Shown piece after piece: positions 58,601 through 64,000 of a DNA stretch of 64,000 nt (position 1 is its first letter; each line of letters opens with the position of its first letter). Both the position numbers and the translations under genes were made by a program. The notes under the pieces were generated by a model, which saw nothing but the letters and a program-made list of their open reading frames with translations, was not told the DNA's origin and did not search any database. The DNA is from Mortierella alpina (Eukaryota; Mortierellomycota; Mortierellomycetes; Mortierellales; Mortierellaceae): assembly GCA_029449245.1 (NCBI GenBank), contig JANATF010000003.1, forward strand, positions 2,666,001 to 2,730,000, read 5' to 3'.

Positions 58601-60917
58601 TGGCTCGTTCCTCGAAGGCTCGCGACCCAGCGTCTACCAAGCCGACCGTGGATCGACAGGATATTGCATCGTCATTCAAGGAATCTCACCCCCTGGCTCG
58701 ACCTGATGCTCTTCCAAAGCTCCCCAGTTTCAAGAGGAGAACACAGCCTGATTCCAAAGCAACGCGAAAGCCTCGATCTGACAAGCAATCCGCCAAGTCA
58801 AAGTCTAGCCGGCGTGCTCGTTCCAGAAACCACTCCTATTCTCGCTCTCGATCCCGTTCGCGATCTCGAACTCCCCGTTCCCGATCACGCTCAGGCTCCC
58901 GCAACAGATACCGCTCGCGTTCACGCTCTATTTCTCAATCTCGGCCTTCCCAAAAATTTAGAGGACGCTCGCGATCTAGGTCTGGGACTCGTTCGGTCTC
59001 TAGAAGCCAGTCTAGGGGCCGTCCCCCTCTGCGACATGTGGAATCAAAGGGCTTGCACAAGTCGCGCCGATACTCCAAGGGCGCTCGTAGTTCTTCGAGC
59101 CATGATGAGGATCGTGGACCATCGCACAGGTCCCTGCAGAAGAAGAGCAACAAATCTAGTCGGTCTACGAACAAAAAGAGACAACAGTCGCAGGGGAACA
59201 AGAAGCAACCGCAGCGGCTTCGGGATTATCTCAGTAGTAGCGACGATGGGCGGCATGCAGTAGATTTCTTGACCGAGTTCCACCAGCGACAGCCACCCAG
59301 CGAGAGTAGCGACGAATATGACGTTGACGAGGATGTCAAGTTTATTGTTGATGACGAGGAAGAGGTAGAGAGGATAGACGATGACGAGGAAGCAGGAGAC
59401 GACGGCACGGAGAATGACGAGGTGGTGGCCTTGAGACGTCGGCACAGTGAGGCAGAGGCGGGTGACGAAACAGCTCGACCGGGCAAGACCTCGCTCAAGC
59501 GGAAGCGTCTCAACGAACAGACCGGCAAGAGCGAAGCAGAGGGCAAGACGAGTGTGGAGGACGTGATTCTTCAGGAGGTCGATTCTGGTTCGGATTACGA
59601 GACCGGTGGTGATAAGGCACGCAAGCCATCCAAGAAGCTCAAGAAACCAGCATTGCTTACTAAGAAGCAGCAGGCTGAAAAGGCGAGGAAGCGTGAAGAC
59701 GAGGGCCGATCGGACTTGGAATCTCGGGACGTGATCATGGAAGACCGACCTCTGTCCCCGCTCCCTGCAGGGCGTCGCATCAGTACTTCTGCATTACCCA
59801 GAGACGGGACACCCGATTACTCTGACTCTGTGTCGATCACAGACTCTGGATCTGAATCGGATACGGACTCGGATTCGTCTTACTTTGATCTCTATGAGCC
59901 CCTCCAGTCCGTCAAGGGCGATGGCGCCATGGCCATGGGTCAGAAGGATGCAATGACTCTGCAGTTCAACAATGGCGACGAGGAAGATTTCCGGTTCATG
60001 AAGGCGGCGCTGGAGATTGAGCGAAAGAGGGCTGAGGACGAAGAGTCTGGTCGTCGTAGTAGAGCACCTGGTTATGGGGGTATCGGCGACCTTGATGACC
60101 GGACCAAGCAGCTGAGAGAGCTCGAGTCGACCTTGGCTTTGCAGAATCACTCGAGGATTGATGAGGAACAGTCAGCTCATCGAACTGGATCTGCTCGCAC
60201 GGAGGGCTTTTACAAGATCTCGGAAACAGACAAGGCGATCTATCTACCCCATCGGAACACAGCAAAGGCCAACAACACGGCTGCGGCCAGGATCTCGTCC
60301 CGAATGAACAGAGTCAACAACCGACGTATGCTCGTGGGTATGGCCACTGACTCAGATATCATGAAGTTCAATCAGCTGAAGGTCCGCAAGAAGCAGCTTC
60401 GGTTTGCAAAGTCGCCCATCCACGACTGGGGCTTGTTTGCAATGGAGAAGGTTGACGCGCATGATATGGTTATTGAGTACATTGGAGAGGTGATCCGCCA
60501 AAAAGTGGCGGACCATCGAGAGAAACGGTACGAGCGTATGGGTATCGGATCGTCGTACCTATTCCGAGTTGATGACGATACAGTCATTGATGCCACCAAG
60601 ATGGGCAATATTGCTCGCTTCATCAACCACTGCTGCACTGTAAGTCCCTGTGGTGTTGCTGCTGCTAATGCTAATGGTGTTAAATTCGACTTTTTTTCCG
60701 CATTGTGCTGATATGATCCATCTTTTTCTTCCCCTTTTGTCAGCCCAACTGCAACGCCAAGATTATTACGGTCGATGGCCAGAAAAAGATTGTGATCTAT
60801 GCCAAGAGGGACATCGAGGAAGGGGAGGAGATCACGTACGACTACAAGTTCCCGATTGAGGCAGACAAGATTCCTTGTCTTTGCGGGTCTCGCGGATGCA
60901 GAGGAACGTTGAATTAA
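55660..60917 (+). CDS. SET1: Set1 histone H3-K4 methyltransferase (COMPASS catalytic subunit)
   Basis: Five exons, all phase 0: 55660-56199, 56334-56441, 56559-57944, 58048-60639, 60744-60917; 1599 residues. It methylates H3K4 in chromatin as part of COMPASS. Order: disordered Ser/Thr/Asn-rich N-terminus; an RRM-like fold at about 220-300 ([20 protein letters not shown] ... GLGFGRVVF); a Pro/Ser linker with a first SR tract; a second RRM-like segment at about 640-715 spanning the exon 3/4 join ([14 protein letters not shown] ... [13 protein letters not shown]); a long SR-rich and then acidic/basic region; and the N-SET/SET/post-SET block at the C-terminus. The SET core shows [44 protein letters not shown] and the post-[16 protein letters not shown]. 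The NHC motif and the three post-SET Cys are intact. Larger than yeast Set1 (1080). Converges on THO3 with 232 bp between stops. Confidence 0.94.
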
Positions 60918-61149
60918 TGAGTCCAGCACCGGATGTTGTAGCGATATTAAGCGGAGGGCTATAGCAGGAGCAGAGACAGAGACAGCGCCAGTGACGGAGT
61001 GATAGACAGAGAGAGTGAGAGAGAGAGACAGATGTCGTCTGCGCGTAATGACATTAGAAAATGAAACGAACAATGGATTTATTTTACAATGCTTGGAAGT
61101 TTGCGACGTTCTATCGGTGTTGTAAGGAGAGAAAATGGTCCTTCATTTT

Positions 61150-62849
61150 TTAACCGCTGAACCCGAACACGCGCAGGCTTCCTGTCATGACGGATCCTCC
61201 TGCGGGTCTAGACTCCTGCTCATCGCCCGCATATGCAAGCAGGTACTTGTTAGGATGCCATGCAACCGTGTTCATCGCAGCGAAGCAATCAATCTTGTGC
61301 ACAGACTCGCCTGTCTCTACCAACGACTATAAAACAAGTTTGTTTGCATTGTGAGTGAATAGTTTTTTTTTGATGAGCCATCGTGGCATGTTCTTTGCTG
61401 GTGCAAGAAAAGACTTACAATATCAATGGCTAGATCCTCAGACGCGGAGACTATGAACTCGCCGTCGAAACTGAAACTGAGCGTGCGAATCGGCCAGCTA
61501 TGAAGATAAGTGTTGTGATCCTATTAGCGTCATTGACATTGACAAAGGCCGAGTTTTTTGTATGAAAGAAATGTCAGAACCGGGTATTCACTTACTCTAA
61601 TTGTCCAAAGGTCCGTACGCAGACATACTCCTCCAGATCCCACAGATTAACAAGAGCATCTGCACTTCCGGTCGCCAAATATCTAGAAGAAAAAAAGCAT
61701 CCAGTGAAAGTAAAAAGTCAAGTCAGCTTGACATGCCCCCCTTAGCAAACAAAATCATTACGAGCTTTTGTTAACTGTTAAGAACGAACGGCTCTAGGTT
61801 TTACCTTCCACGCGGATCGAATTCTAAACAGTAGCAGTTGGCCGTATGTGCATCCAGGTTATGCAGCTCTGTCATGGATGGATAGTCCAGAATTTTAACT
61901 GTGCCCTGACCTGTCGTCAAGAGGAACAATTTTCCTGTAGGGTTCCAGCCGAGCTCGTTAACCTCGACCTTGAACTGAACAGTCTTTTCAATCTTGAAGG
62001 TCCTTGTGTCAATAAAGCTGATCATGTCATCCTTATTCCCAACTGCGATGCTATGTCCGTCGGGACTCCAGCTGATGTTGATGTTTTGACCCACGGTGTC
62101 GATCTTGTGAATGCTCTTGGCGGCTAACGAAGGCCACAGGTGATGGGTATGTCAATGTAACGAAGAAGAAAAAAAAAACTCCACTTGTCGGGATGATGTG
62201 CTCTTTCAGAAGAGAGAAAGTCTTTTGCGTGCAACTGTATCTTACAGCGTGCGTCCCAGATGCGGACGGTCCTGTCACAACTGGCGGTTGCAAGGTGATC
62301 TGGGTGGGTAGGGTCCCATCGTAGCTGGTCGACACTGTCGGTATGACCACGCAGTTCCAGCGAGCTCCTTGGATCTGACTTTTAGGGTATCATAGTAGTC
62401 AGCAACGAAGACGAGGAATGAGATTTCAGAAACTTTGCTTCGTTCGGAATAAACTGGTTGTGCACTCGTTCCATGCATAAAAGGTGCCAACTCACTGTTC
62501 TCTCCGGCGCCCAGACGCGTGCGGTCTTATCGGTCGAGCCAGAGGCTAACCTCCTGCCATCGCAATTCCATCCAACAGTATGGACATTGGACTTGTGTGC
62601 GCGGTATTCCCTTGTCTTGAGCGAGGGGAAACCAGCGATGGTCTAGACGGCGTTGAATGGGTGGAGGAGGAGGAAGTGGATTGAATTGGAGAGGGCAAAT
62701 GCTTTTTTATCAGTGTCCTGTAGATTGAAGCAAGCCTGCCTCGCTCCCGTCGGTTGTAGCCCAGATTTTGAAGGGATGTTGCATGCTCCGGTGTTTCTCG
62801 CGTTTCTCTTTGCTACCTTCTCCAGCTGAGGTGTCCGTTGGTACTGCAT
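61150..62849 (-). CDS. TEX1: THO complex subunit 3 (Tex1/THOC3), WD40 protein
   Basis: Seven exons on the minus strand: 62849-62817, 62642-62496, 62378-62246, 62123-61805, 61682-61596, 61497-61419, 61326-61150; 324 residues. It is a WD40 propeller in THO/TREX, which couples transcription to mRNA export. The opening REYRAHKSNVHTVGWNCDGR, then LASGSTDKTARVWAPERT, ELRGHTDSVDQLRWDP, ATASCDRTVRIWDAR and HKIDTVGQNINISWSPDG are THOC3-specific. The end is HKIDCFAAMNTVAWHPNKY ... GSLRVFGFSG. The last six exons are secure. The first (11 codons) is a best guess: the second exon has an in-frame stop just before its acceptor, so an upstream ATG is needed. The ATG at 62849 gives a phase-0 join. A rival ATG at 63058 lies on the RPT4 start codon. 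Confidence 0.88.
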
Positions 62850-63056
62850 GGCTGTCTGAGGTTCCGTCTTGCTGGCACGCTCTGCTGTCCGAAGGAATGG
62901 ATGTGTCCTGCAATTGTGATCCCCCTGGCTCCAAGTGCGAGCACTTCATGTGGCTGAATGCACCGTGAGGTGGCTTTGCTGCCTTGAGCCTTTCAGTTGC
63001 TGGTCAGGACGCGCCGTTGCACGCAAACCTGACCTTTGCCCACACCGGACGACGCC
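62850..63056. promoter_or_regulatory. short divergent promoter of TEX1 and RPT4
   Basis: If TEX1 starts at 62849, only 207 bp separate it from the RPT4 start codon, so both must be driven from this stretch. No TATA box is evident. The proteasome PACE element GGTGGCAAA was looked for and not found; the closest is GGTGGCTTT near 62970. Confidence 0.4.
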
Positions 63057-64000
63057 ATGGCAGCAGCATCTACACACGACGGCGATGTCAGGGCAGCAGC
63101 CCTGACCAACTACCGCAGGAAGCTCTTGGAACATCGTGAAATGGAAACAAAAGTAAAAGACTGTACGTCCGAATCTCTTAAAGATGCTTGAGCTTCATTA
63201 CTCTCAAACGGGCACCAAGCACCTACTTTCCTACTTTCAGGAGTCGATCGGCGTGAGGCATTGAATTAGCAGGAGGAACAACTGGAGAGAAAGGCACTGT
63301 GCTGGGCAAGGCCGCTAACCCTTTCGACTGTGAATCGTTGTTGCTTTTAGTGCGCATGGGTCTCAGGGAGCTGGACCGTGCTTTCGACAAGTCTGAGGAC
63401 GACATCAAGGCTCTGCAGAGTGTTGGTCAAATCATAGGATCCGTCCTGAAGCAGCTGGACGAGGACCGATGTATGTTGATAATCGTATCCCTTCACCATA
63501 TGCGTTATTCTTGCGAATGCTTTGCCAACGGGATGTCTTCTTATACTAATGACAGTAAGTATGTTCTCATGGCTACTGTTTCATTGTATCATGCGATAGT
63601 TATCATCAAAGCTGCCAGCGGTCCACGCTATGTTGTCGGATGTCGTAGCAAACTGGAAAAGTCAAAACTCAAACTAGGAACACGTGTCGCTCTTGATATG
63701 ACCACTTTCACTATCATGCGCATTCTGCCAAGAGAGGTCGACCCAATGGTGTATAGCATGGGCATGGAGGACCCAGGGGCGATTTCATTTGCAGGAATCG
63801 GAGGACTCAATGAGCAGATCAGAGAGCTCAGGGAGGTGAGGCAAACAGCTGAGGGGAACTGGGGGTGTTTTTTTTTGAACTGTGGTGACTCAGACGACTC
63901 ACTATTCTCTGCCCATACTTCTTTTTGCTAAACAACCAATGGAACAAAGGTCATTGAGCTGCCCCTCATGAATCCCGAGTTGTTTGTGAGAGTCGGAATC
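63057..64000 (+). CDS. RPT4: 26S proteasome regulatory ATPase Rpt4 (5' part)
   Basis: Four exons visible: 63057-63162, 63351-63470, 63600-63835, 63950-64000; the window ends inside the gene after about 171 codons. Rpt4 is one of six AAA+ ATPases of the 19S base that unfold substrates. Visible parts: N-terminal helix [16 protein letters not shown] and coiled coil, [20 protein letters not shown], the OB-fold segment [45 protein letters not shown] and the start of the AAA domain, [25 protein letters not shown]. The Walker A motif lies beyond the window. KALQSVGQ and GPRYVVGCR are specific to Rpt4 among the six ATPases. Intron 1 (189 nt) uses the acceptor directly before TGCGCATGGG; an earlier acceptor at 63240 would create a stop. 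Confidence 0.94.

Overview
The window is nuclear DNA from a fungus, most likely an early-diverging filamentous one (Mucoromycota, Mortierella-like). The basis is spliced genes with short GT-AG introns (about 50-200 nt, most genes 4-11 exons), pyrimidine-rich leaders with long A, T and trinucleotide runs, and proteins such as an ADP1-type EGF/ABCG transporter, a PRM10-type ThrE protein and a Slo-type K+ channel. The genus is an inference. Exon joins below were worked out by hand from splice sites and reading phase. Every listed gene closes in frame, but none has been checked against transcripts.

Layout, left to right: a possible 3' end of an upstream gene (1-114); PEX3 (peroxisome biogenesis, +); ADP1-like ABCG transporter (-); a 3 kb gap that becomes a long leader; a three-RRM RNA-binding protein (+); a C2H2 zinc-finger protein (-); a 3.3 kb gap with a 12-bp minisatellite; CBF5/dyskerin (+) converging on ALG7 (-); a 3.6 kb gap ending in an ATG-free leader; ornithine decarboxylase SPE1 (+); a CtIP/Sae2 DNA-end-resection factor (+); a Slo/BK-type potassium channel (-); a PRM10/ThrE-type membrane protein (-); a GNAT acetyltransferase (-); mitochondrial succinate-semialdehyde dehydrogenase UGA2 (-); two tRNA-Pro(AGG) genes in a near-perfect inverted repeat; ERO1 (-); clathrin heavy chain CHC1 (-); PRA1/YIP3 (-); SET1 (+); THO3/TEX1 (-); and the 5' part of the proteasome ATPase RPT4 (+), cut by the window end.

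This is mostly a housekeeping region, not an operon or a metabolic cluster. ALG7, ERO1, CHC1 and PRA1 all serve the secretory pathway and SPE1 and UGA2 belong to amine/GABA metabolism, but they have separate promoters and I infer no co-regulation. The features most worth a second look are the tRNA-Pro palindrome, the fungal BK-like channel with an Asp6 run outside the usual calcium-bowl position, two leaders of about 800-900 nt with no ATG at all, a SET1 uORF whose stop overlaps the main start, and SR-rich tracts in SET1. I found no CRISPR array, transposon, rRNA or biosynthetic cluster.
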